Shown here: in pieces, positions 31,340 to 39,864 of the stretch
Layout of the letters: each line of letters opens with the position of its first letter
Numbering within the stretch: the stretch's first letter is position 1
NCBI GenBank assembly: GCA_015179045.1
Contig: WHUZ01000133.1
Location: forward strand, 1 to 64,000
Source: Kalaharituber pfeilii
Taxonomy: Eukaryota > Ascomycota > Pezizomycetes > Pezizales > Pezizaceae
DNA length: 64,000 nucleotides
Reading direction: 5' to 3'
Notes under the pieces: model-generated
The model's input: only the letters and a program-made list of their open reading frames with translations
What the model was told of the DNA's origin: nothing
Databases searched by the model: none
Position numbers and translations under genes: made by a program

Positions 31340-32874
31340 AGTCGGAAAGCGAAAGTTCTACTTACCAAGTTTATATCCATCACTCATGCTGATGATCTGC
31401 CTGATTAGGTACTCGCCGGGCGCAATGCACTCTGGAATCGTGGAGTACCAAGAGTTGCCTTGTTGGAAGCGCTTGCCGGTTGCTCAGGTACGGGTGGTGT
31501 TGTCGAACCCAAATTCATCTATATGGCGAGTCCCATCAGCACTGGCACTCCTCGCACTGGTTTTGTTGCCCTCTCGGATAACACTCACCAGTCTTGCACC
31601 ACACCAGTCCATCCCTATCATCTCCCCAAATGAACCACAGTCAGGGTCACACGTGGCCATTTATGTAAAAATTGGACCGTTATGTGGCCATTCATTCCAT
31701 TGAAACTTGACCTTTGACGCAGCCGTGAGTCCGTGACAGGTCCCGTTCGATCTGGGATTGGGACGGCATTCTGGCTGCAGTTAATATTGCGCTCGAGGGG
31801 CGTCTTAATGGCTGTCGCAGCGGATCTTGCGAACAATGCTGGGGGCATCTAGAGTGAAGTTGGGACTGCTAATAGGGAGGTACCCAATGTTCTGGACGCC
31901 GTCCATCTCGTGATATTTGACATGGCCGTGCGAGAGAACCGGCGAAATTTTATTTTATTTTTTTTATATCAGTACTCGCGTACCGCCCTATGGGCTATGG
32001 CAAGGTTAAATACATATGGAAGAGAAATAAGGAAATAGATATGGAAGAGAAATAAGGAGAAAATAGTCCGTCATCCCCGTGCCTATAGTAATCCATGTAT
32101 AATCGATAGTAAGGAAAATAGTCAGTCCCTATCTTTCCGCCCATTCCAGAACGTCATTAGAGGGTCCTTGACCTTGCTCTTGGGTGGCTCGATCAGATCT
32201 GCCATACCTCCTGGCCATTTTCTTTTCCATGTCCTGCACCTGGTGAGCACGTGTGTCGTGGATTCCTCCTCTTCACCGCACCATCGGCATTCCGGGCTGT
32301 CGGCTTTGCCGATTGTGTGTTGCCATTTTCTCAGCCCCTTGCCCCCAGTATGCCGGCGAGTGTCGAAACTCTTCGTCCTAGTCATGTCAGCGGTCTGTAA
32401 GTGAGATCCAGCCGGTTCCTCTCCGTGGCTCTCCATGTTCTGGATAGTTGTCTTATCCCCGCTTCGGTAATAGTCTCGTCTTAGTATTGGAGGTGTACGC
32501 CTATCTTGGCGGCTCTGTCTACTTCCGTGTTCCCCTTGATCCCTTTGTGGCTATTTACCCACATTACTGCTACGTCGTGGTCGCCTCTTAGGGCTCTCTC
32601 TTCCCATTTTTCCCAGACCAGTCGTGATGCGCCTTCGTTTGTGGGTTCCCGGGCTATTTTCTGAAGCTTGGAGATGGCTACCTTGGAGTCGGTTACTATC
32701 AACAGCTCTCCGTCCTGGTGATCTAATGCTCCGCCCATGGCTATGAGCTCCGCATCATTGACCGTGCTCTGTGTGCCCAGGTATGACGAGGTCGGGTGAC
32801 CGTTGCCGTAGGTGCCTGAGCCAGTGAACCGGCGGAAGGAGGGAGAGGAGGAACACGAAGGATAGGGGTCACAT
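31340..32874 (-). pseudogene. AA9 lytic polysaccharide monooxygenase, split by a LINE
   Basis: AA9 enzymes are secreted copper oxidases that cleave cellulose. On the minus strand the gene starts at 32874 with ATG followed at once by TGA, then a signal peptide (LSFVFLLSLLPPVLS). After the LINE at 31948-32825 it continues with the mature N-terminal His of the copper brace (HGHVKYHEMDGVQN). Further on are KVKFQWNEWPHNGPIFT, holding the second copper His, ATCDPDCGSFGEM, and GNSWYSTIPECIAPGEYLIR, followed by a likely GTAAGT splice donor near 31350. In-frame stops and frameshifts occur after the CDSH segment. The family call is firm from the order and content of motifs; the gene is clearly dead. 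Confidence 0.85.
31948..32825 (-). mobile_element. 5'-truncated family A LINE with RNase H
   Basis: The 878-bp insertion in the AA9 pseudogene has a 12-bp duplication, GAACCGGCGAAA (31936-31947) and GAACCGGCGGAA (32826-32837). From its 5' end it encodes DAELIAMGG, LLIVTDSKVAISKL and VNSHKGIKGNTEVDRAAKIG: the Glu and two Asp of the RNase H active site (the first Asp is lost by truncation). After a stop or frame change comes the ORF2 C-terminal zinc box (SPECRWCGEEEESTTHVL, then Cys). The 3' end is the family A stem-loop and an interrupted poly(A). Non-functional. Confidence 0.85.
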
Positions 32875-32998
32875 TGTGAATTCTTGTTATGGAGACAACT
32901 AGAGGATGGGAGTATGATTTTTTGTGAAGCAATGGCCCTGTAAACTTTATGTGAATAGAATATCCACTCATCACATGAGTATCCAACCCAAATTCAAT

Positions 32999-33535
32999 GC
33001 GGTGACGAAGAAACTTGGGAAAGTAAGAGAGTGGATGGAAAAGGCGAACCCATGGATGGGGAAGATTGTTGCAGCAAGATGGTTGGTGGGAAAAGAAAGG
33101 AGGGAGGGAAAGAAGACTAGCTCGATTGTTATCTACCTGGAGGGGAGGTAGAATCAGATAGTCAAACACCAGCGAAGGTACGGTTATCAGGCAAATGGTA
33201 CCACTCGTGCTTGTATGACTGGGACAGAATGACAAAGGTGGACAGAAAGGGGAAGGGGAGGGATGTGGAGGAGATGGATATGACTGCTTGATTCTCTGGG
33301 GGATATTTGAGTATTCGTGCTTAATTGTTCTCTTGGGGGATTGGGCTTTCGCTTTGTGTTTCCTCCACATCACCGAAGTCATAGTATCGTTGTGTGTTTT
33401 TACAGGGGACGATTTTGTATGTAGTTGCACAGGTGCCTGTCTCCGGGCCAGAAGGACTTCGGTCCAGGGACCCTGCCATGGCGAACAGCTGCAAGCGGGG
33501 TTACGTGAAATAAAAAAAAAAAAAAAAAAAAAAAC
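32999..33535 (+). mobile_element. LINE-B ORF1-only copy, 5'-truncated
   Basis: CCCAAATTCAAT is duplicated at 32987-32998 and 33536-33547. The insert begins inside ORF1 (VTKKLGKVREWMEKANPWMG, then ARWLVGKERREGKKTSS and VIYLEG), reaches the stop at about 33289, and runs through a 180-bp UTR (with GTTGCACAGGTGCCTGTCTC) into the family B tail CCCTGCCATGGCGAACAGC and poly(A). No ORF2 lies between ORF1 and the tail. Confidence 0.8.
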
Positions 33536-33791
33536 CCCAAATTCAATCGTTTGTCGGTGTATCTATCAACGACGTAACCTCTATCCATAATCCAAATTTC
33601 GCAGCTCTTCAGCAAGCAAAACAATTGATCCGTACTTGCTCAGATTTCAAAAACATAAAGTCAGGAAACGACCCCCTTGCCATCAATCCCTGTCATCTGG
33701 GAGTTGCTTCATCTCTATCGTGCGTGCCGGAATCAGAACCTGCTTCCGCCATTGGGACTTAAATTGGTCTTCCCTCTGAGAGCACGCACGA

Positions 33792-34280
33792 ATGAGCATC
33801 ATGAACTATAGATCCCAGAACTTGGTCATCTCCTCGCCCCATGAATCCACGGTAGTGACGGATGTTTACAATATTTCTAGTGGATATCAATATGTTAAGA
33901 TCGACACGTATTGCAGCGGGGGCCATTATCACGGCCACCAGAGGGATGGGAATGTTCTCGTGTTCGGGCGTGTTCGGGCGAGGTCACGTTACAGCTGCTG
34001 GATGGATCCGAGAGGTTATGTATTTTACATCAAAATGTGTTCGAACGATTGTGGCGGAATGAGGGTTGTGGTTAGTAGGTTCCACAGAAAAAGGATTGCT
34101 GGCCAAAGGTTTATTATTCCCGACCGTCCAACTTTACTTGTAGTAGTTGCAGCAGTCGCTGAGTGGCACAGGGAATTTGTATTCATTCGCTTCAGTCTCG
34201 ACAATAGAGCTCCAGTAGAACGCCTCCTTACGTTGGGTTCGAAGCTTGAGCCTTACAGATCTGAAATTTTGGTACAGTGA
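33792..34280 (+). CDS. Hypothetical protein, 162 residues
   Basis: An uninterrupted frame from ATG to TGA in a region otherwise poor in long frames. It encodes a basic protein with GYQYVKIDTYCSGG near residue 30, several Cys, and LLVVVAAVAEW near residue 120. No signal peptide, membrane segment or domain that I recognise. It lies 250 bp after a LINE-B insertion in the CAZyme graveyard, so it could be a chance frame or a fragment of a larger decayed gene. Confidence 0.3.
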   Translation: MSIMNYRSQNLVISSPHESTVVTDVYNISSGYQYVKIDTYCSGGHYHGHQRDGNVLVFGRVRARSRYSCWMDPRGYVFYIKMCSNDCGGMRVVVSRFHRKRIAGQRFIIPDRPTLLVVVAAVAEWHREFVFIRFSLDNRAPVERLLTLGSKLEPYRSEILVQ

Positions 34281-34588
34281 TCCGCATGGATCTCAAGATT
34301 ACTATTTAACCAGTGCCGAGATTGGGTATGTTTGACATGTTAATTACGATGTTGCGAACTGCACTGCAAATGCAAGTTCCATATGTTTGTCTTGGTGGGA
34401 TTGTTTCAGCTTGCAGACCTAGCTAGCATCCTAGCTACCTTGCCCTATCCGTGGCCTTGCCCTATCCGCGGCCTGCTAGCTGTCTCTAGGTGCTAATTTG
34501 TGCGAAGCGATTTCCGACGCCACCAGGGAACTAGACTAGCGTAATGTTCGCCGCTGCGATGCGACCGCATGGCCCCATCGGCGGAGAC

Positions 34589-34636
34589 GACCTCGCCATA
34601 GCCCATAGGGTGGCATGCGAGTAATGATATAAAGGG
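34589..34636 (+). mobile_element. Family A tail fragment
   Basis: CTCGCCATAGCCCATAGGGT is followed by GGCATGCGAGTAATGATATA; the poly(A) is short. No certain duplication. Confidence 0.7.
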
Positions 34637-35159
34637 GAAGATCTGTCACTCGGGCAGCTAGACTATTTAAAGACAGTGTACCCATGCGAGATGCACAAGA
34701 ACGTAGCTTCCCAATAATAATCTGCTTCAAGATGCTAATCTTTATGAGCATTCAATGGATTATCCGTCAACCGCAACCGTAGCCCGTAGTGAGAACTTGC
34801 TTGATTCTTGCCTATATAATTTATCATGGAGTAGTATATTCAAGGAAAAGCTCTCATCGGTTTCGCCTGTACGCTCCAATGATAAAGGATTGATGAGGAG
34901 ATTAGAGCATGGATGAGGAGAGCTTAAAATCTTAATGATCCACTTCCTTGTGGGCACGATGCAAAGCTAAGCATGTTTAAGTATTCTACGAGCGGAAACA
35001 CATTTTACACTGAAACTGCAGAAGTTTTCGCACTCAATATATTAACATCTAGAACAGAATATTCTACACGCTTTGCAGAAGAGCTATTCTAAGAGCAATT
35101 TTATGTATGATGGCTTCGCATTTATTATATGGAATACTCCTAGAATTGAATTCTGCATA

Positions 35160-35470
35160 CTACTCCTGCAGATTTTATTTTTATTTTTATTTTTTATTAT
35201 TTTATTTTTATTTTTATTTTTAGCATCATTACTCGTATGCTGCCCCACGGCTATTTTTTTTTTTTTTTTTTTTTTTTTTATATCAATACTCGCTTGCCGC
35301 CCGATGGGCTATGGCGAGGGTCTTTATTAAAAGAAAGAACGAAACGAAGTCAAACCCTGCAACTAACTACTACTAACTACATGTATTGCCCGCAAAACTC
35401 TCTCATGGTGCGGGTGAAAGGCCCGGTATGTCCTATGGGCTATGACGAGGATACTCCTGCAGGAAACTCA
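35160..35470 (-). mobile_element. Nested family A tails
   Basis: A (TTTTA)n tail and reversed stem-loop (ATCATTACTCGTATGCTGCC) are cut off at about 35252 by a second poly(T) of about 28 nt and a complete reversed family A end (ATCAATACTCGCTTGCCGCC). A third diverged piece (CCTATGGGCTATGACGAGG) lies at about 35433. This is a later insertion into the tail of an earlier one. Confidence 0.7.
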
Positions 35471-36033
35471 TGAAAAGTATTCGGACTCTAAGATATTACA
35501 AGCTTATTTTAGTAGGAAATACCCGGAATGAGGTAAAATATACCTGTGGCGGTTGTGAAATTATTCTCAATGTTCATATATCTCATTAAAAATCGATTTT
35601 CACGAGACAAAGCACACGAATGTAGATATATACTATTTCTACAATTGAACAAGTCAAGTCCAATGAAATGTAATATATTATTGTACCTACTACAAGACCT
35701 CTGGATTATAATTTAATTCCTTTACACACACAATCTTCGAACACCTAGAAATGCTAGATTTTATATATGACATCTTGCTAAACGTTTTATGCAAAGGATC
35801 CTGTTGTAGTTGTTGAAACATTGTGCGCAAACATTGTGCAGTTTTGGTGTAAAGTTTATTCGCAATGAATAAATGTACTCAAGTACAACGGTCGCTTCAT
35901 GGAATGGGAAGCAATATGGAACACATTGTAACCATTTATTGTTACAAGTAAAACAGAACACATTCCTACATCCAGCGCCTGTGGGATCATAGACGTTAAT
36001 CCAAGAACCCGTATATACACCTCCTACCAATCG
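35471..36033. other. Gene-free stretch
   Basis: AT-rich; nothing recognised. Confidence 0.5.
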
Positions 36034-36047
36034 TTCTACCTTATGTC

Positions 36048-36091
36048 TTTTTTTTTTTTTTTTAATATCACATGAACCCGATGGCAGGGCA
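36048..36091 (-). mobile_element. Tail-only micro-insertion (44 bp)
   Basis: Perfect 14-bp duplication TTCTACCTTATGTC (36034-36047 and 36092-36105). On the minus strand the insert reads CCTGCCATCGGGTTCATGTG then ATATT and poly(A): the shortest variant of the GCCAT-led tail, without the stem-loop middle. Confidence 0.85.
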
Positions 36092-36147
36092 TTCTACCTT
36101 ATGTCATTACCATGTGCTCGTCATGTTTCCTGCTCAGGCTTTCATAT

Positions 36148-36180
36148 TGCGAGTACTGATATAAAAATAAAATAAAAAAA
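36148..36180 (+). mobile_element. Tail-only micro-insertion (33 bp)
   Basis: CTCAGGCTTTCATAT (36133-36147) and CTCAGGTTTTCATAT (36181-36195) form a 15-bp duplication with one mismatch. The insert is only TGCGAGTACTGATAT plus an A-rich tail, the last 15 nt of family A. Confidence 0.8.
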
Positions 36181-36331
36181 CTCAGGTTTTCATATCAATG
36201 ACTCATGAGTAGTTGAAAGCCTTTATCCATGAAAATACTTCTCAAGTCGAACCCAATTCAATTCCTTCCATCTTTAGAGGCAAAGAACTGCAGCGCGTTG
36301 CCGTCTTTAATGTGCATCACGCCCTGCCATG

Positions 36332-36391
36332 TGGCCCTGCCATGGCGAACAGCTACAAGCGGGGTCACGTGAAAAAAAAAAAAAAAAAAAA
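36332..36391 (+). mobile_element. Family B hairpin-tail micro-insertion (60 bp)
   Basis: Perfect 13-bp duplication ACGCCCTGCCATG (36319-36331 and 36392-36404). The insert contains CCCTGCCATGGCGAACAGC, GCGGGGTCACGTGA and about 21 A. The target itself contains CCCTGCCATG, like the element. Confidence 0.8.
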
Positions 36392-36426
36392 ACGCCCTGC
36401 CATGGCCAACAGCTGCAAGCATACCT

Positions 36427-37017
36427 GACGAATTCAGCTCATTTCACGCCGTCGGGCTGTACCTACAATACATGTCAAATTCAGCTCATTCTGCCTCATC
36501 GCATGCCATTTTCTACCTCATCCCAGCCGTCGGGTCGGGCCTGCCATACTGTCGAATTCAACTCATTCTACCACATCTCGTGCAACCCAGTCGTGCCGGC
36601 TATACTGTCAAGATCAGCTCATTCTCATCTCACGCCGACGGGTCGAGCCTGCCATACGCGTCAAATTCTGCTCATTCTGCCTCATCTCATGCCGTCAGGC
36701 AGGACCTGCCATATATACGGAATTCAGCTCATTCTGCCTGATCTCATGCCTTCGGGTCAGGCCTGCCATACTGTCAAATTGAACTCATACTACCGCATCT
36801 CGCACCGTCGGGTCAGGCCTGTTATACCTGTCAAATATCACTCATTCTACCTCATCTCACGCCTCCAGGCTGGGCCTGCCATATCTACCAAATTCACCTC
36901 ATCTTACCTCGTCTGGCCCTGGCAGGTCGGGCCTGCCATACATATCAAATTCAGCTCATTCTGCCTCATCTCACGCTGTCAGGCAGGACCTGCTATATCT
37001 ACCAAATTTGAGCCCGC
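36427..37017 (+). repeat. 57-bp minisatellite, about ten units
   Basis: Units contain AATTCAGCTCATTCTGCCTC, ATCTCATGCCGTCGGG and GGCCTGCCATA, with point changes and a few short insertions. The unit length is a multiple of three, so a 238-codon frame stays open across it; the composition argues against a real protein. Confidence 0.9.
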
Positions 37018-37026
37018 TTCCTTAGC

Positions 37027-37117
37027 ATATATACGCATCATATAACCCTACCGATGAGTGGCGTTCCGGCCCGCATTTACCCTTATCCTTTCCATCGGCA
37101 CCGTGGTTTCCACCACA
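37027..37117 (-). mobile_element. LTR fragment (copy 3)
   Basis: The reverse complement matches the first 90 bp of the LTRs at 883 and 3973 (TTGTGGTGGAAACCACGG, then GATGGAAAGGATAAGG). The rest is absent. Confidence 0.65.
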
Positions 37118-37159
37118 ACGGACGGCTGGTATCTCGTACCTGAAGGGGCTGTTTTATTT

Positions 37160-37296
37160 TTCGTTGATGTTTAAGGGACGTATTTGTAGGTAGTTGCACA
37201 GGTGCCTGTCTCCGGGCCATAAGGACTTCGGTCCAGAGACCCTGCCATGGCGAACAGCTGCAAGTGGTTTTTACGTGAAATTAAAAAAAAAAAAAA
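37160..37296 (+). mobile_element. 5'-truncated LINE-B 3' UTR and tail
   Basis: Shares GTTGCACAGGTGCCTGTCTC, CCATAAGGACTTCGGTCC and CCCTGCCATGGCGAACAGC with the copies at 32999 and 54632, ending in poly(A). The 5' boundary is approximate. Confidence 0.75.
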
Positions 37297-37347
37297 GGGG
37301 GGGCAGGCCAGATTGGGCTGCCCAGAGAGGTCCCGACTTATCTACAT

Positions 37348-37385
37348 GGCCATCGCCATAGCCCCACGGGCGGCAAGCGATTTTT

Positions 37386-37432
<47 letters not shown>

Positions 37433-37490
37433 TTTTCCATATCAGTATTCGCATGCCGCCCTATGGGCTATGGCGAGGGTTTTATTAAAA
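37348..37490. repeat. Head-to-head family A tails around (TTTA)n
   Basis: A plus-strand stem-loop (CGCCATAGCCCCACGGGCGG) is followed directly by about 13 TTTA units (37383-37434) and then a minus-strand family A end (ATATCAGTATTCGCATGCCG). The arrangement forms a long inverted repeat with a microsatellite at its centre. Confidence 0.75.
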
Positions 37491-37539
37491 GGAAAGAAAA
37501 AAGTCAGTTAGATACCTGTGGTGCCCGCGGTACTCATAC

Positions 37540-37560
37540 GTGATGCGGGTCAATGATATA

Positions 37561-37590
<30 letters not shown>
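37540..37590 (+). mobile_element. Poly(A) LINE tail before AA9 pseudogene
   Basis: GATGCGGGTCAATGATATAC followed by about 28 A is a diverged family A end. It directly precedes the first AA9 codons at 37591 and probably caused or marks loss of the N-terminal half. Confidence 0.6.
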
Positions 37591-37593
<3 letters not shown>

Positions 37594-38094
37594 CTACATG
37601 GCCAAAGTCAACGACGCCAAAACCACTCAAACCCAAGGCCTCCGCTGGCTCAAAATCGCACACAGCGGTGTTCTTTCTGGTGGAAAATGGGCCTCTGATG
37701 AGACGAATGCCAATGGTGGTCGTTACAGCTTCACAATCCCAAGAACCCTTGCTAGCGGACCAGTATCTGCTAGGGATGAGATGATTGGTTTGCATGTTGT
37801 GTCGACTGTCAATGGAGCTCAATACTACATCTATGCTCTTACTACCCTTCACTCCTGCACTACTGTGTTAGAAGAACTTCGTGCTCATGAGCAATACGGT
37901 CCTGTGTGCAAGTTGGAGTCACTGGCGGAGGTAGCTCCAACCCCAGGTGGATCTTCCATCCCCGGTATCTTTTCACCACAGATCCAGGTATCCTCATCAA
38001 TATCTACTACCAACCTCTCACAAGGTACCCGATTCCTGGGCCCTCTCCTATCAGCCAAATTGCTCCCCGCATTCAGAGCTTTGACGGGCTTTAG
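37591..38094 (+). pseudogene. AA9 lytic polysaccharide monooxygenase, C-terminal half
   Basis: The frame opens with FYMAKVNDAKT, then LRWLKIAHSGVLSGGKWASD, YSFTIPRTLASGP, RDEMIGLHVVST and GAQYYI: the second half of a secreted AA9 copper oxidase acting on cellulose. A 71-bp segment (about 37832-37902), probably a former intron, interrupts it. The homology resumes in another frame with CVQVGVTGGGSSNP and FTTDPGILINIYYQPLTRYP, near the usual AA9 end. The N-terminal half with the copper-binding His is absent, replaced by LINE tails. It is a different paralogue from the one at 31340-32874. Confidence 0.85.
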
Positions 38095-38351
38095 AGGCCG
38101 TTCCTGGCCGTCTGTCTTCTAGAGGTATCCCGGACTAGTGACAGAAATGGGTAGAATGATGGCAGTCAGTTGAGGGAGAATTGTCCTGGATGAGCAGTGA
38201 TGAACATGGTTATCTCTATTGGAGATTTTACACAGGTTAGCGATTATTAATCAATACACAATAATAAGCACTCTCGTCAGCAAGCTACCTTCTTCCATCC
38301 TCAGAATCTCTATCAAACTCTTTGACTAAATGTCCCAAAGAACCATAGTTC

Positions 38352-38412
38352 TAGTTCGCCACGGCGAAAGCTGTAACTGAATAATGATATAGTTAAAAAA
38401 GGAAAAAGAAAA
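38352..38412 (+). mobile_element. Diverged family A tail fragment
   Basis: TTCGCCACGGCGAAAGCTG is followed by GAATAATGATATAG and an A-rich stretch. Confidence 0.45.
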
Positions 38413-38546
38413 AGAAAATAAAGGATATGTAGATAAACATATGTTTTCATGAAAGCCTAGGCCTGATGTTGGTATTTGATTTTGCCGTTGCAATATTGCC
38501 AACCTCTTCTTAGTTATTCATAATTCTCAAGACATTCATCAAGCAA

Positions 38547-38691
38547 GGTCTTATGGCGCAATTGGTTAGCGCGTCCGGCTGTTATACCTTATTCAAATGT
38601 GCCTTCTACGTTAAAAATGTGTAAAATGGAGCAAATGAGTAAAATAAGGTGCGACACCGGGAGGTCGAAAGTTCGAGCCTTTCTAGGACCG
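38547..38691 (+). tRNA. tRNA-Asn(GUU) with 71-nt intron
   Basis: Exon 1 is 38547-38584 and exon 2 is 38656-38691; the intron 38585-38655 sits one base 3' of the anticodon, the canonical place. The acceptor stem GGTCTTA/TAGGACC pairs with one G-U, the D arm GCGC/GCGC, the anticodon stem TCCGG/CCGGG and the T arm GAAAG-TTCGAGC-CTTTC. The anticodon at 38581-38583 is GTT, and the discriminator is G, as usual for fungal tRNA-Asn. T-runs right after 38692 can terminate RNA polymerase III. Inside the intron, ACCTTATT (38586) pairs with AATAAGGT (38643), extending a hairpin from the splice sites. Confidence 0.87.
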
Positions 38692-38968
38692 TTTATTTTT
38701 AATTTTTTTGCTCTGTTTTACATTTTAATGCACGGAAGTTAGGGGGCTTTTAACGTAGGGAGATTGGAAGGCTCAGTTAGTCGCTAGGGAACCTAGTTTG
38801 GGTTAAGTTTGCCCCTACCTGTGCCAGCAGACACGAGGCAGCACTATGTGGAGACTGACACAAACAGGAAGTCCCATATAAACACACTTGATACACTCCT
38901 ACTATTGTGTAGCCATCTATCCATAACTAGTAGCGAAGACTTTGTTGTCCGTTACCCTGAATGCTACC

Positions 38969-39020
38969 TTTTTTTTTTTTTATATCATTACTCGCATGCC
39001 GCCCTATGGGCTATGGCGAG
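38969..39020 (-). mobile_element. Family A hairpin-tail micro-insertion (52 bp)
   Basis: Perfect 10-bp duplication GAATGCTACC (38959-38968 and 39021-39030). The minus-strand insert begins CTCGCCATAGCCCATAGGGC and ends with poly(A). Confidence 0.85.
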
Positions 39021-39123
39021 GAATGCTACCTTGTGCATGCTATACTCGTAGTTGTAAATCTACATCAGACTAATGGGTCTATGCTGCTTTTTGACTTGTG
39101 GCGTGAGTGTTGACAGCTGAAGG

Positions 39124-39864
39124 TTGATTCGCCTCCATACATCAACACATGTACTTATCATGGAGTTATGTCATGATTATTGGTCAATCACAATGTGGAC
39201 ATATGCAATAGAAGGAGGACCCATAAGTGTAATGCAGACTAGATTAATAAGGAGAGTACATCTTACATATACAGGACCGAATTGGCAGCTTAGCTACGCT
39301 CCCGAGCTTGACACTTATACCTTCGACACAATAACCTGGGCTGAGGCTATCTGTACAACGATTCCAACATGACGCCCAAAGGTACTATCCCAGTGAGAAT
39401 CACTGTGAAGCCTTACATATCATGCTCCTGTGCTAGCAACCGGTGGAAGACACTGCAGAATTCGAATGGTGACAATCTGGAGTTTCTCCCCCAAATTAAT
39501 ACACTCTGTGCAGTCATTGAAAGCCAGAGTAAAATGCTTTACAAATCTTCTGTTTGAGTCTGATCTAGAAAGTGGTTCGTCTGTAAATAAACAACTCATA
39601 GATACACGAAGGTACCCCTTTTTTCAACCTAGTAATACACCTCTAAGGCGCATGTACGTACGAGCCTATACGGCATGCACAAATGAAATTGGTCTTATGC
39701 TACTAACTGCAGCCAAAATTCCCCTCCAAGACCATCAGACATTCGGAGCTAATACTCGTAAAAGCAATGCGCAAGTCAGCTTCTCTGTGACAGGGGGGCA
39801 AAACATAAATGTACATGCAGAAATTCGGAGAATAAATGACAGCGGGAGGAGATACCCAACGTAA
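39124..39864 (+). pseudogene. Degenerate unknown coding segment
   Basis: Three overlapping protein-like frames follow one another: 39124-39372 (GPNWQLSYAPELDTYTFDTI), 39369-39557 (VRITVKPYISCSC) and, from about 39558, SDLESGSSVNKQLIDTRRYP and AQVSFSVTGGQNINVHAEI up to 39864. They could be one gene broken by two frameshifts, or exons of a spliced gene. No family is recognised. Support is weak. Confidence 0.3.

Noticed and set aside
36427..37017. CRISPR-like array
   Set aside because: Repeats are contiguous 57-bp units without spacers, and the genome is fungal.
36329..37045. 238-codon open frame over the minisatellite
   Set aside because: The frame arises from a 57-bp repeat unit (multiple of three) and starts inside a LINE tail; no gene-like start or composition.
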